Source of the DNA: Wohlfahrtiimonas sp.
GTDB taxonomy: Bacteria; Pseudomonadota; Gammaproteobacteria; Cardiobacteriales; Wohlfahrtiimonadaceae
Assembly (NCBI GenBank): GCA_030149965.1
Contig: JASLHB010000024.1
Coordinates: 1 to 27,501 of the forward strand
Reading direction: 5' to 3'
DNA length: 27,501 nt
Part shown: positions 8,100-14,479 of the stretch, piece after piece
How the letters are laid out: every line of letters begins with the position of its first letter
Position numbering within the stretch: position 1 is the first letter of the stretch
Notes under the pieces: generated by a model
Databases searched by the model: none
Told to the model about the DNA's origin: nothing
Seen by the model: the letters and a program-made list of their open reading frames with translations, nothing else
Program-made: the position numbers and the translations under genes

Positions 8100-8582
8100 A
8101 TGTCTCAACCAATCTCCAATACTCACATCATATCTTCTCCTGTAGATCTGTTGAATATTATTCAACAGATTGAGCTATCTGCAAGTCATCATTTATTTTA
8201 TTTGGGATTACACAGCCCTTATGATGTTGCAAACTGTAGCCCGCAAACAGCGTTAGATGTTTCTCGTAATCCTTTAATCGCACTATTTTTTGCTTGCATT
8301 GATAACAGCCCACATAATGGCGAAATTATTATTTATCACATTCCCAAGGAAAGAATCAGTCGCGCATTAATGGGCTATGATAATGATATTTTGGTTCGTA
8401 CAAAGCGCGGAACATTTATTTTTGTAAATGACCAGCAACATGAATCTAGTTTATTAGCCAAAGATAAACACAGCCAATCCCCGATTGAGATCATTGTGGA
8501 TCAAGATGCCAAACAATCCATTATTCAGGAATTAGATAAATTAGGCATTTCAATGATTACGCTTTATCCTGAAATGGCTTAA
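8100..8582 (+). CDS. Short FRG-domain-like protein, fourth gene of the rbbA operon
   Basis: The 160-residue soluble protein starts at the ATG at 8100 (GAGGAAAT upstream), 23 nt after yhhJ; a longer in-frame reading into yhhJ is unsupported. Segments DLLNIIQQIELSASHHLFY, TALDVSRNPLIALFFAC, GEIIIYHIP, RTKRGTFIF and LDKLGISMITLYPEM follow, in order, the pattern I recognise for FRG domains: 'lfYRGQ', 'TRLLDwT.nPLvALfFA', 'dG.v..y', 'Q.G.Fif', 'L...GI...tLfP'. Two features are odd. Leu-Gly replaces the Arg-Gly that gives the family its name, and the stretch normally between that motif and 'LLDwT' is missing, so the protein is shorter than the FRG proteins I know. It may be a degenerate or specialised member. 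Its link to export is by position only. Confidence 0.6.
   Translation: MSQPISNTHIISSPVDLLNIIQQIELSASHHLFYLGLHSPYDVANCSPQTALDVSRNPLIALFFACIDNSPHNGEIIIYHIPKERISRALMGYDNDILVRTKRGTFIFVNDQQHESSLLAKDKHSQSPIEIIVDQDAKQSIIQELDKLGISMITLYPEMA
8146..8170. repeat. Perfect inverted repeat, 12-bp arms with 1-bp centre, inside the FRG-like gene
   Basis: The arms are ATCTGTTGAATA (8146-8157) and TATTCAACAGAT (8159-8170) with a single T between them. It lies about 45 bp after the start codon of the FRG-like gene. As DNA it looks like an operator; as RNA it would form a strong hairpin early in the coding sequence. No T-run follows, so it is not a terminator. Confidence 0.7.
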
Positions 8583-8585
8583 AAC

Positions 8586-8612
8586 AAAAACTCTGCAATT
8601 GCAGAGTTTTTT
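8586..8612. terminator. Bidirectional rho-independent terminator between the FRG-like gene and the pilin gene
   Basis: AAAAACTCTGCA followed by its mirror TGCAGAGTTTTT gives a hairpin (core arms CTCTGC 8591-8596 and GCAGAG 8601-8606, loop AATT) flanked by A-run and T-run. It starts 3 nt after the plus-strand stop and ends 5 nt before the stop of the convergent pilin gene, so it can serve both. Confidence 0.85.
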
Positions 8613-8617
8613 CTTGT

Positions 8618-9199
8618 CTAATGCGATGCATTCATATTAGCTTGCGCTCGACAAGTATTAGGCAACCACTTCAACTGTAAATGCCCAATATCTTGTGGGC
8701 GCATACAAGCCCATTGAAAACTTCCTTCCACTTGCCCTGTTGAATCTGTTACAGCGGCGATTGTTAAAGAATTCTTACCTGCGCGCGTAGAAACCTTAGG
8801 ATTATTGGCTTCTGGATTAACACTTTCTCCTGGAATGCCAGTCACTTTATTACTATAAAAAATACGTATATGAGCAACTTCTCTTGGCGCAACAATAGGA
8901 TTTGCAGGATCATTAATCGCAGATGGTCCATGTCCTAATGTCATTGCCATCACACTTTGTGCATTGAGTTCAAAAGGTGCAGGCAATCCTGCTTCTGAAT
9001 TATTTTTTGGCCATTTACTATGTGTTGAGTAATATTCAATGGCTGCATTTCTTAATGTAGAAGATAATGCCAACCCTTCTGCGACATAAGTGCGTCTTGT
9101 ATAATCCTGATAAGCAGGCAAAGCCATCATAGATAAAATTCCAATGATCGCGACAACAATCATTAGTTCAATGAGTGTGAACCCTTTTTCTAAATGCAT
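8618..9199 (-). CDS. Type IV pilin-like protein with prepilin leader
   Basis: This is a class IVa-type pilin or pseudopilin subunit that would be cut and methylated by the prepilin peptidase and assembled into a surface fibre or a related machine. From the Met at 9199 the short leader MHLEKG is followed by the hydrophobic helix FTLIELMIVVAIIGILSMMA, with the invariant Glu at mature position 5 and the LPAYQDYTRR segment typical of PilA. Two cysteines near the C-terminus (WAC...NTC) could form the D-region disulfide. The product is 193 residues, longer than common PilA proteins of about 150. A second Met six codons upstream (9217) has no clear ribosome site, while GAGAG precedes 9199. No other pilus genes lie nearby. 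Whether it is the major pilin cannot be told from the window. Confidence 0.85.
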   Translation of the reverse strand: MHLEKGFTLIELMIVVAIIGILSMMALPAYQDYTRRTYVAEGLALSSTLRNAAIEYYSTHSKWPKNNSEAGLPAPFELNAQSVMAMTLGHGPSAINDPANPIVAPREVAHIRIFYSNKVTGIPGESVNPEANNPKVSTRAGKNSLTIAAVTDSTGQVEGSFQWACMRPQDIGHLQLKWLPNTCRAQANMNASH

Positions 9200-9269
9200 A
9201 AATCTCTCATTAATCATAATATTTTTATATCTTAGAGGGATATATTATTCATTTATTTTAGAAAAAGCA

Positions 9270-10337
9270 TTATCTTAATATATTTCTTTTATTATTCTGT
9301 TGTTCAATCGCCCATTGAATATGATTTTTTAAGAACTTTTCTTCTGTTTCTAAAGATTCCAAAGCTTCAATAATTTCTGGATCATAAGCCGCATTGCCAA
9401 GTGCTACAGTAATATTCCGAATAAATCGAGCATGACCAATTCGGCGAATCGGCATTCCTTCTGTTTTCTTTAAAAAGGTATTCTCACTCCACTTCAACAA
9501 ATCTAATAATTTTATATTATTGAGTGAATGTCTTGGTGTGAAATCCTCAACAATCTCATGATTGGCAAAACGATTCCAAGGACAAAATAATTGGCAATCA
9601 TCACAACCAAAAATACGATTCCCCATCAATGGGCGGATTTCTTCATCAATTTCGCCATAATGCTCAATCGTTAAATAAGAAATACATCGGCGAGCATCCA
9701 CAACATGCGGAGAAACAATCGCGCCTGTCGGGCATTTTTGAATACATTTAGTACAACGACCACAATGTTTATCCACAATTTCGCTTGGGATAACTATTGG
9801 CAATGTAATAAATAATTCGCCTAAGAAGAAATAAGAACCTTTCTCTCGATCAATAATTAAAGTATTTTTACCGCTAAAACCTAAACCTGATCGCTCAGCT
9901 AATTCACGCTCCATGATTGGTGCACTATCTGTAAATGCTCGAAACATCACATCAGGAAAAGATTCTCTGATCCAATCACCGAGCTTAGTTAAGCGTTTAC
10001 GAATCACATTATGATAATCGCGCCCCAATGCATAACGAGCAATATAAGCTTGCTGATCTTGCTTAAGTGTGATCATTGCCTCTTCATTATTATGATAATA
10101 CGGCAAACGAATCGTCAGAATACTGCGTGTATTTTCCATTAATTCGGCAGGATTAAAGCGTAGATCACCATGTTTTTCCATATAATCCATCGTGCCATGA
10201 TAACCTTTCTCAAGCCAAGCCTCGTAGCCTGCTTTGACATCTAAAGGATCTGGTGATTGACTGCTGATATGCGTAAAGCCCAATTCTTGGGCTTTATTTT
10301 GTAGTGCTTCGATGAATGCTGGATCGTGACAATCCAT
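9270..10337 (-). CDS. queG: Epoxyqueuosine reductase QueG
   Basis: QueG is a cobalamin- and Fe-S-dependent cytoplasmic enzyme that reduces epoxyqueuosine to queuosine in the wobble position of GUN tRNAs. The protein carries the YARGLDYH-equivalent ARYALGRDYHNV, the catalytic Asp in AFTDSAPIMERELAE, and two [4Fe-4S] sets: CGRCTKCIQKCP and, further on, CISYLTIEH plus CDDCQLFCPWN. The C-terminus has the HEAT-like IGHARFIRNITVALGN segment. From Met at 10337 the length is 355 residues; E. coli QueG has 379. A longer reading from 10382 would overlap the end of coaD and adds only non-conserved residues, so the start 7 nt after the coaD stop is preferred, though its Shine-Dalgarno is weak. Confidence 0.93.
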   Translation of the reverse strand: MDCHDPAFIEALQNKAQELGFTHISSQSPDPLDVKAGYEAWLEKGYHGTMDYMEKHGDLRFNPAELMENTRSILTIRLPYYHNNEEAMITLKQDQQAYIARYALGRDYHNVIRKRLTKLGDWIRESFPDVMFRAFTDSAPIMERELAERSGLGFSGKNTLIIDREKGSYFFLGELFITLPIVIPSEIVDKHCGRCTKCIQKCPTGAIVSPHVVDARRCISYLTIEHYGEIDEEIRPLMGNRIFGCDDCQLFCPWNRFANHEIVEDFTPRHSLNNIKLLDLLKWSENTFLKKTEGMPIRRIGHARFIRNITVALGNAAYDPEIIEALESLETEEKFLKNHIQWAIEQQNNKRNILR

Positions 10338-10344
10338 AAATCTA

Positions 10345-10836
10345 TTATCCACGTAATTTCTTATGTAATCCCACTTCCACAATCGGATGAATAAAGTTAC
10401 TCACATCGCCATGCAAACGAAATGCTTCTTTAATCATGGATGAAGAAATAAAAGAATATTTTTCTGAAGGCGTTAAAAACAGCGTTTCCACTTCTGGTCG
10501 TAAATTACGATTCAAACTTGCCATTTGAAATTCATATTCAAAATCTGAAACTGCGCGCAATCCACGAATGATCACATCAGCTTTCAAATCTTTCATGTAA
10601 TGCACTAATAATGTGTTAAAGCCTTGAACTTCAATATTCGGATCATTCTGAAAAACTTCTTGAGCCATTGCAATGCGTTCATCAACTGTAAACAATGGGC
10701 GCTTTGATGGTGAAATTTCACTTGCAACCGCCACAATCACTTTATCAAAAATACGCGCAGCTCTTCTCGCAATATCAATGTGCCCATTCGTGATGGGATC
10801 AAATGTTCCAGGATAAACAGCAATAGTTTGTGTCAT
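10345..10836 (-). CDS. coaD: Phosphopantetheine adenylyltransferase CoaD
   Basis: CoaD transfers AMP from ATP to 4'-phosphopantetheine, the penultimate step of coenzyme A synthesis. The 163-residue protein has the full family pattern: AVYPGTFDPITNGHIDI with the nucleotidyltransferase (T/H)xGH motif, KRPLFTVDERIAM, the RGLRAVSDFEYEFQMA segment, and YSFISSSMIKE near the end. Length matches the usual 159-165. It is the first gene of the minus-strand coaD-queG pair, divergent from the methyltransferase gene at 10881 across 44 bp. Confidence 0.96.
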   Translation of the reverse strand: MTQTIAVYPGTFDPITNGHIDIARRAARIFDKVIVAVASEISPSKRPLFTVDERIAMAQEVFQNDPNIEVQGFNTLLVHYMKDLKADVIIRGLRAVSDFEYEFQMASLNRNLRPEVETLFLTPSEKYSFISSSMIKEAFRLHGDVSNFIHPIVEVGLHKKLRG

Positions 10837-10848
10837 AATGATCGCTTT

Positions 10849-10875
10849 ATTGTCACAAAAGAAAGTAGGTATTAT
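10849..10875 (+). promoter_or_regulatory. Possible promoter for the BioC-like methyltransferase
   Basis: A TATTAT hexamer at 10870-10875 ends 5 nt before the ATG at 10881; a TTGTCA at 10850-10855 is only 14 nt upstream of it, which is short for a -35. If TATTAT is the -10, transcription would begin at or next to the start codon, giving a leaderless message. Motif reading only. Confidence 0.25.
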
Positions 10876-10880
10876 AGCTT

Positions 10881-11642
10881 ATGTCGGCATTCAATCACCG
10901 AGCTTTATTGCACAAAAATCCTGATTTATTTAAAAATCATGATTTTTTACACCATGAAATCGCAGAAAGACTTGTCGCTTATCTGCAAGAAAATCCTACT
11001 TTTTCCCCAAAAAGCATATTAGAAATGGGCAAAGTAGATCAGCAACTGATGACTGAATTTCAAGCAGCTTATCCAAATACTCAGTATTCGGACTTGAATG
11101 AAGGCGATGATAAATCGAATGTAGATCTTATTATCAGCAATCTTTACCTGCAAGATTCTGCCAATATCGAAACCACAATTCAAACTATGAAGGATCATTT
11201 AAATCCCAATGGCAAAATATTTTTAAGCACAATTGCTGAAGGTAGTTTTGACAATTGTATGATGGTGGATGGCCCTGAATTCAATGAATATCCATCCATT
11301 AAACGCTTAGGTGATTACTTGCATTCGCAAGGCTTTGTGGATGTCATTATGCATTTAGAAAAAATCACATTGCAATACAATGATCTCAAAGCATTATTGA
11401 AAGATATTCGTGTTGCTGGTGGACGATTACAAGCACCATTAATGAAAGGCTTACGCACAAAAAATTGGTATCAAGCTTGGGTCAATCACATGAATCAAGA
11501 AGCAGATGACAATGGTATTTATGAAATCACCATCGAAATTTTATACGGCCATGCACAAATGCCACCATTGCATGCAGCACCATTAAATGACAAGAACGAA
11601 GCCTTCTTTGATTTGAAAAAGCTCCGCACTCAGAATTTGTAA
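10881..11642 (+). CDS. BioC/NDUFAF5-like class I methyltransferase with degraded SAM motif
   Basis: The 253-residue protein follows the BioC/NDUFAF5 family along most of its length: an N-terminal FNHRALLHKN / HEIAERLVAYL region, VDLIISNLYLQDSANIET, MKDHLNPNGKIFLSTIAEGSF, a LGDYLHSQGFVDVIMHLEKITLQY segment, LLKDIRVAGG and a terminal EITIEILYGHAQ. The region where motif I should be (D/E-x-G-x-G-x-G) reads ILEMGKVDQQLM, and the 35-40 residues usually between the acidic loop and 'DLIISN' are reduced to about 15. SAM binding is therefore doubtful. A role in biotin synthesis (malonyl-ACP methylation) or complex I assembly is possible by family; loss of activity is equally possible. No clear Shine-Dalgarno is seen. 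It stands alone, divergent from coaD. Confidence 0.65.
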   Translation: MSAFNHRALLHKNPDLFKNHDFLHHEIAERLVAYLQENPTFSPKSILEMGKVDQQLMTEFQAAYPNTQYSDLNEGDDKSNVDLIISNLYLQDSANIETTIQTMKDHLNPNGKIFLSTIAEGSFDNCMMVDGPEFNEYPSIKRLGDYLHSQGFVDVIMHLEKITLQYNDLKALLKDIRVAGGRLQAPLMKGLRTKNWYQAWVNHMNQEADDNGIYEITIEILYGHAQMPPLHAAPLNDKNEAFFDLKKLRTQNL

Positions 11643-11656
11643 TCTTTTAATCGGCT

Positions 11657-11693
11657 AAAATATTGCTCTGCAGCAAGTGAAGAGCAATATTTT
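11657..11693. terminator. Terminator hairpin between convergent genes
   Basis: The arms AAAATATTGCTCT (11657-11669) and AGAGCAATATTTT (11681-11693) form a perfect 13-bp stem with an 11-nt loop. It lies between the stop of the methyltransferase (11642, plus) and the stop of the convergent gene at 11703 (minus), and has A/T runs on both sides, so it can end both transcripts. Confidence 0.85.
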
Positions 11694-11702
11694 ATTAAGA
11701 AG

Positions 11703-12215
11703 CTATTTATAGAGCTTATTCAACCATAACTTAGCAACATTAATCACATCTTCTTCATCAAGATACCTAGTTGGCTCTGAGTCAGAAAAATCTAATGCTA
11801 AAGTTTGTTCAGCTTCTGTTAATTCGCCTTCGTTTACTAAAACACCTTCACCAGCATAATATTGAAATGATCGAATGTTTGCGCCATCTTTATATTGTCT
11901 CCATTCATAGAAATCGACTCTTCTATCCGAAACAAAATAATATGCGGAACCATATAATTCACTCATATATTTTAAAACATTGATATTACAACTATCATCA
12001 AATGGGGCTTGTGGTAAATAAACCAATATAAAATGATCTTTGAGCATTAACTGAATGGGCACTTGAAAATTTTGAGCGGTAAAATATTGCTGAATATTTT
12101 CAATATTATTAGTGGAAATAACAAACCACGCACATTTGTAGCCTAATTCTTCATAGGGGACGATAGTAATGATGGATTCTTTTTTGGATATAAATCGCCT
12201 GAAGAAAGACAACAT
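11703..12215 (-). CDS. Uncharacterised 170-aa protein
   Basis: I do not recognise a named family. The protein has a short basic N-terminus (MLSFFRRFISKKES), no signal peptide or membrane segment, and an acidic, aromatic-rich C-terminal half: FDD, YYFVSDRRVDFYEWRQYKDG, then GEGVLVNEGELTEAEQTLALDF and YLDEEDVINVAKLWLNKL. The 'aromatic/Phe-x5-Val-x4-Glu-x2-Tyr-Lys-x-Gly ... Gly-Glu-x-Ala-Glu-x-Thr-Leu' pattern is also seen in the uncharacterised protein encoded at 20084-20566, suggesting distant relationship. The ATG at 12215 has AGAGG five bases upstream; a GTG two codons earlier overlaps that site. It is a single gene, divergent from the Fe-S carrier gene. Confidence 0.75.
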   Translation of the reverse strand: MLSFFRRFISKKESIITIVPYEELGYKCAWFVISTNNIENIQQYFTAQNFQVPIQLMLKDHFILVYLPQAPFDDSCNINVLKYMSELYGSAYYFVSDRRVDFYEWRQYKDGANIRSFQYYAGEGVLVNEGELTEAEQTLALDFSDSEPTRYLDEEDVINVAKLWLNKLYK

Positions 12216-12319
12216 GAGCACCTCTTTTATTTTCTTATATTTGATCTCAATATAATAACCTCACCCAATCTTTTTAACCTACCTATTTAAAAGCACTAAA
12301 ATGATCCCCATTGATAAAC

Positions 12320-12338
12320 GTAATTATCCTATAATTAC
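12320..12338. promoter_or_regulatory. 8-bp inverted repeat over a perfect -10 box upstream of the Fe-S carrier gene
   Basis: GTAATTATCCTATAATTAC is a perfect inverted repeat of 8-bp arms with a 3-bp centre. A consensus -10 hexamer TATAAT occupies 12330-12335, inside the right half. No good -35 is seen at the standard spacing (TTGATA at 12311-12316 leaves only 13 bp), which suits an activator-dependent or repressor-covered promoter. The start codon of the Fe-S carrier gene is 28 bp further on. Confidence 0.45.
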
Positions 12339-12365
12339 TTATTCATGTTTTACTTGGAGAATCTT

Positions 12366-12680
12366 ATGTTTTCGGTAACAGATAACGCATTCAAACAATT
12401 GGAAGCACAGCTTGCAGCATCCGCAGAACAGTACATCAACATTGCTATTCGTAAATCAGGTTGTTCTGGTTACAAATATTTCATCGAATTGTGTGATGAT
12501 GCAGCAGACAAATTAATCCTAACAGAAAGCCCAATCACGATCGTGACGGACAAAGCAAATGAACCTTACATGCAGAATGTGAAGCTTGATTATATGCAAG
12601 AAGGTTTAAACCGCAGCTTTAAGTTCAGCAATCCAGACGCAAAAGGCGAATGTGGTTGTGGTGAAAGCTTTACGTTTTAA
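12366..12680 (+). CDS. A-type iron-sulfur carrier (IscA/SufA/ErpA family)
   Basis: Members of this family receive Fe-S clusters from a scaffold and pass them to apo-proteins in the cytoplasm. The 104-residue protein has the three invariant cysteines: Cys33 in KSGCSGYKY and Cys96/Cys98 in the C-terminal ECGCGESF. From the ATG at 12366 (TGGAGA upstream) the length matches the family (about 107); a start seven codons earlier is not supported. The rest of the isc or suf system is not in the window, so which of IscA, SufA or ErpA it represents cannot be fixed. It lies 14 nt before the amidotransferase gene and probably leads that transcript from the TATAAT promoter at 12330. Confidence 0.88.
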   Translation: MFSVTDNAFKQLEAQLAASAEQYINIAIRKSGCSGYKYFIELCDDAADKLILTESPITIVTDKANEPYMQNVKLDYMQEGLNRSFKFSNPDAKGECGCGESFTF

Positions 12681-12694
12681 TTGAGGAAAAAATT

Positions 12695-14476
12695 ATGTGC
12701 GGAATTGCAGGCATTTTAAGTTTTACAGATGTTCGTCCTGAAGCAACGCTCCTAGAGAAAATGAGTGAGCCGTTGAATCGTCGTGGTCCTGATGGCGGGA
12801 AAATCTATTGCGAAGGTCCTTTAGGATTCGCTCATCGCCGCTTGGGAATCATTGATGTTGATCCTCGTGCAGATCAGCCATTTCATGATGAGCAAACAGG
12901 CAACACAATCGTTTTCAACGGTACGATCTATAACTATCGTGAACTGCGATCTGCCTTAAAAGATAAAGGTCATTCTTTCCGCACTGAAAGCGATACCGAA
13001 GTTTTATTGAAATCCTATCAAGAATGGGGCGAAAAATGTCTCGATCATCTTGTGGGCATGTACGCTTTTGCTGTGTGGGATAAACGCAAACAGAAATTAT
13101 TTGTGGCACGTGATCGCATCGGCATTAAGCCTTTGTATTTCTCACATGATCAACATAACTTCCTCTTTGCTTCAAATACACAGAGCTTATTGGCATCTAA
13201 AATGGTTAATACAGATATTAACCCGATTGCGATGCAGTATATGTATACGTTACATGCGGTTGTGCCTGCGCCTTATACAATCTTTAAGGGCATTCATAAA
13301 TTAAAACCTGCTCACTATCTCTGGGTGGATTTACAAGGCAAGATCGAAGAGTTCCAATATTGGTCATTAGAAGCTGATAACAAACACACAGATTGGACAG
13401 ATCAAGATTGGAAAGAAGCCATCGAAGATAAATTACGCACTGCTGTTCGTCGCCGTTTATTGGCTGCTGATGTACCTGTTGGCGTTTTATTATCAGGTGG
13501 TTTAGATTCATCCTTGATCGTGGCACTTGCCCATGAAGAAGGCGTGAAAGATCTTAAAACATTCTCCATTGGCTTTGAAGATCAGCCTGAAGAAAAAGGT
13601 TCTGAATTTGAATTCTCTGATCAAGTGGTGGCTCAATATCAAACAGATCACTACAAATATTTGATCGAAAATGGCCAAGCGTTAACCCGCTTACCTGAAG
13701 CGGTTGCACAGATGTCTGAACCTTTATTTGGTCAAGATGCCATCGGCTTTTATCTATTGTCAGAAAAAGTTTCCGAGCAAGTGCGTGTTGTGCAAAGTGG
13801 CCAAGGTGCAGATGAAGTCTTTGGTGGTTATTTCTGGTATCCACAAATGGCCAATAGCGCAGAAAGAGATCCTTTATTGCGTTTTAGCCAATACTACTTT
13901 GACCGTGATTATCCTGAATTATGTGACACATTCGCCCCTAAATTCCAAATGGATGACATCGTGGGTGAATATGTTCGTGATCAACTCACGAAACCTTTTG
14001 CCACAACGTATTTAGATCAAGTGTTCCGTTTTGATACCACAACATTAATCGTGGATGATCCTGTTAAACGTGTGGACAACATGACGATGGCACATGGTTT
14101 AGAAGCGCGTGTTCCTTTCTTAGATCATGAATTAGTAGAATTAGCAGCAAGCATGCCAGAGCATTACAAATTAATGCAAGGCGGTAAAGGCATCTTAAAA
14201 GAGATCGCTCGCGGTAAAGTGCCAGATAGCATCATTGATCGCCCGAAAGCGTACTTCCCAATGCCTGCACTTAAATATGTGCGTGGTGAGTTTTATGAAA
14301 TGATGCGTGATGCATTAGCAAGTGAAGCTGCTAAATCCCGTGGACTCTTCAACCCTAAATATGTTGAACGTTTATTGGATGCTCCTGAAGCACCGGAGAA
14401 CTTCACACGCATTCAAGGCTCTAAATTGTGGCATTGTGCGTTATTAGAAATTTGGTTACAAAAAGTTTTACCATAA
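12695..14476 (+). CDS. Asparagine synthase-family amidotransferase, N-acetylglutaminylglutamine amidotransferase-like
   Basis: The 593-residue enzyme has an N-terminal class II glutaminase domain with Cys2 as nucleophile (MCGIAG), RRGPD (29-33), FNGTIYNYRELR (74-85) and ARDRIGIKPLY (138-148), then an ATP-dependent synthetase domain with SGGLDSS (267-273), SIGFED and QSGQGADEVFGGY (367-379). Sequences such as MSEPLFGQDAIGFYLLSEKV, VDDPVKRVDNMTMAHGLEAR, DRPKAYFPMPALK and the C-terminal GSKLWHCALLEIWLQ are closer to what I know of the amidotransferase that makes the osmolyte N-acetylglutaminylglutamine amide (AsnO-type) than to standard AsnB. The usual neighbour, an acetyltransferase/ATP-grasp ligase, is absent here, so plain asparagine synthesis remains possible. 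The Shine-Dalgarno is GAGGAAAA. Confidence 0.85.
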   Translation: MCGIAGILSFTDVRPEATLLEKMSEPLNRRGPDGGKIYCEGPLGFAHRRLGIIDVDPRADQPFHDEQTGNTIVFNGTIYNYRELRSALKDKGHSFRTESDTEVLLKSYQEWGEKCLDHLVGMYAFAVWDKRKQKLFVARDRIGIKPLYFSHDQHNFLFASNTQSLLASKMVNTDINPIAMQYMYTLHAVVPAPYTIFKGIHKLKPAHYLWVDLQGKIEEFQYWSLEADNKHTDWTDQDWKEAIEDKLRTAVRRRLLAADVPVGVLLSGGLDSSLIVALAHEEGVKDLKTFSIGFEDQPEEKGSEFEFSDQVVAQYQTDHYKYLIENGQALTRLPEAVAQMSEPLFGQDAIGFYLLSEKVSEQVRVVQSGQGADEVFGGYFWYPQMANSAERDPLLRFSQYYFDRDYPELCDTFAPKFQMDDIVGEYVRDQLTKPFATTYLDQVFRFDTTTLIVDDPVKRVDNMTMAHGLEARVPFLDHELVELAASMPEHYKLMQGGKGILKEIARGKVPDSIIDRPKAYFPMPALKYVRGEFYEMMRDALASEAAKSRGLFNPKYVERLLDAPEAPENFTRIQGSKLWHCALLEIWLQKVLP

Positions 14477-14479
14477 TTT

